A stretch of 6,120 bases of DNA. Source: a bacterium (GTDB lineage Bacteria; Krumholzibacteriota; Krumholzibacteria; LZORAL124-64-63). The notes under the pieces are model-generated. The model worked only from the letters and a program-made list of their open reading frames with translations, was not told where the DNA came from and ran no database searches. Of this stretch, positions 5,655-6,120 are shown one piece after another. The stretch spans positions 1-6,120 of the forward strand of contig JAUUZX010000105.1 of NCBI GenBank assembly GCA_030592025.1. The letters are read 5' to 3'. Numbering within the stretch: position 1 is the first letter of the stretch; every line of letters begins with the position of its first letter. Both the position numbers and the translations under genes were made by a program.

Positions 5655-6120
5655 TGAACGTGTGGTTCCGCAGCATGGTCCCCCTCATGGCCCTGGCCGG
5701 CCTGGTCCTGGTGGCCGTGGCCGACACCCTGCCGGTCCCGGCGGAGACGCCCGATCGGCTGACGACGAGCATCCAGGAAAACACCAGCGAACTGGAGCAG
5801 CTGCGCCTGCGCATCGCCGGCTACCACGACCGCCTGGAGAACCTGGACGATCAGGAGGCCCGGGTGCGCCGGTCCTGTGCGGAGATCGAAGAGGAGATCG
5901 AGGAAGCGAGCCGCATTGTCAGCGAGATGGCCCAGCGGGAGCATATGCTCCAGCAACAGGGTGCCGAACTGGCCGGCCGCATCTCCACCAGCAGCGGGGC
6001 GTTCCGTGCCCGCCAGGAAGCCCTGGGGCGTCGGTTGCGGTCCCTGTACATGCGCGGCCGCCCTGCGGACCTGCGCACGGTCCTGACGGCCGAGAGCGTT
6101 TCCGACCTGATGGCCCGCGC
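5654..6120 (+). CDS. envC: EnvC-like murein hydrolase activator, N-terminal part
   Basis: An ATG at 5654 overlaps the ftsX stop by one base (TGATG). GGAG at 5641-5644 lies 9 nt upstream. The frame stays open to the window end, giving 155 full codons; the C-terminus is not visible. Residues 4-23 look like a signal peptide with cleavage after AVA (21-23). Residues about 35-125 are a long Glu/Gln/Arg-rich helix with heptad character, consistent with the EnvC coiled coil. Residues 127-155 (RRLRSLYMRG at 127-136, then VLTAESVSDLMAR at 143-155) match the conserved segment after the first coil of EnvC/NlpD-type activators (LY..G....LL.A.S..D). The expected C-terminal LytM (peptidase M23) domain would begin well past the edge. 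In the known system FtsX recruits EnvC, which activates N-acetylmuramyl-L-alanine amidases during septum splitting. If the LytM domain kept its metal ligands it could instead be a hydrolase; this cannot be judged here. Confidence 0.8.
   Translation, partial: MNVWFRSMVPLMALAGLVLVAVADTLPVPAETPDRLTTSIQENTSELEQLRLRIAGYHDRLENLDDQEARVRRSCAEIEEEIEEASRIVSEMAQREHMLQQQGAELAGRISTSSGAFRARQEALGRRLRSLYMRGRPADLRTVLTAESVSDLMAR

Noticed and set aside
5877..6086. A short plus-strand open frame of 69 codons near the right edge.
   Set aside because: It is a shadow in another frame of the EnvC-like gene, which starts at 5654 and stays open to the end of the window.
1..6120. Search for transfer RNA, ribosomal RNA, riboswitch, CRISPR array, insertion sequence, phage or toxin-antitoxin genes.
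   Set aside because: None seen. Nearly every base is explained by five ordinary envelope genes, and I do not see grounds to claim a new defence, mobile or regulatory system.

Overview
This is G+C-rich bacterial DNA (about two thirds G+C by eye) with five protein-coding genes and very little non-coding sequence. All five concern the cell envelope: two periplasmic parvulin-type folding factors, a cytoplasmic glycosyltransferase, and the FtsE-FtsX-EnvC divisome module. A SurA-type periplasmic chaperone together with an EnvC-type murein hydrolase activator points to a diderm (Gram-negative-type) bacterium. Base composition, GTG/TTG starts and the tandem ppiC-surA pair would fit a high-GC lineage such as those near the FCB group (for example Krumholzibacteriota or Eisenbacteria) or a high-GC proteobacterium. 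The sequence alone does not settle this.

Layout: (1) 1-999, plus strand: the 3' part of a PpiC-type peptidyl-prolyl isomerase gene, open at the left edge. (2) 980-2326, plus: a complete SurA-like protein with a signal peptide and two parvulin domains, overlapping gene 1 by 20 bp. (3) About 2333-2365: an 11-bp perfect inverted repeat between convergent genes, probably a terminator. (4) 2341-3834, minus: a family 2 glycosyltransferase with a long helical, TPR-like C-terminal part. (5) 3835-3982: a 148-bp divergent promoter region. (6) 3983-4777 ftsE, 4770-5654 ftsX and 5654-6120 (open at the right edge) an envC-like gene, all plus strand and overlapping by 8 and 1 bp.

How they work together: the two parvulins are expected to assist folding of exported and outer-membrane proteins in the periplasm. 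FtsE (ATPase) and FtsX (membrane subunit) form the transporter-like complex that, in characterised bacteria, passes ATP-driven conformational change across the inner membrane to EnvC, which then activates septal peptidoglycan amidases. The overlapping ftsE-ftsX-envC order suggests the complex is made from one mRNA. The glycosyltransferase lies between these blocks on the opposite strand and is probably an independent unit of unknown acceptor.

I found no RNA gene, mobile element, CRISPR array or phage gene, and no convincing new biological system. The points most worth a second look are the loss of parvulin catalytic residues across the three domains, a 312-nt internal repeat period in the surA-like gene, the convergent hairpin containing the glycosyltransferase stop codon, and the non-ATG start of ftsE.
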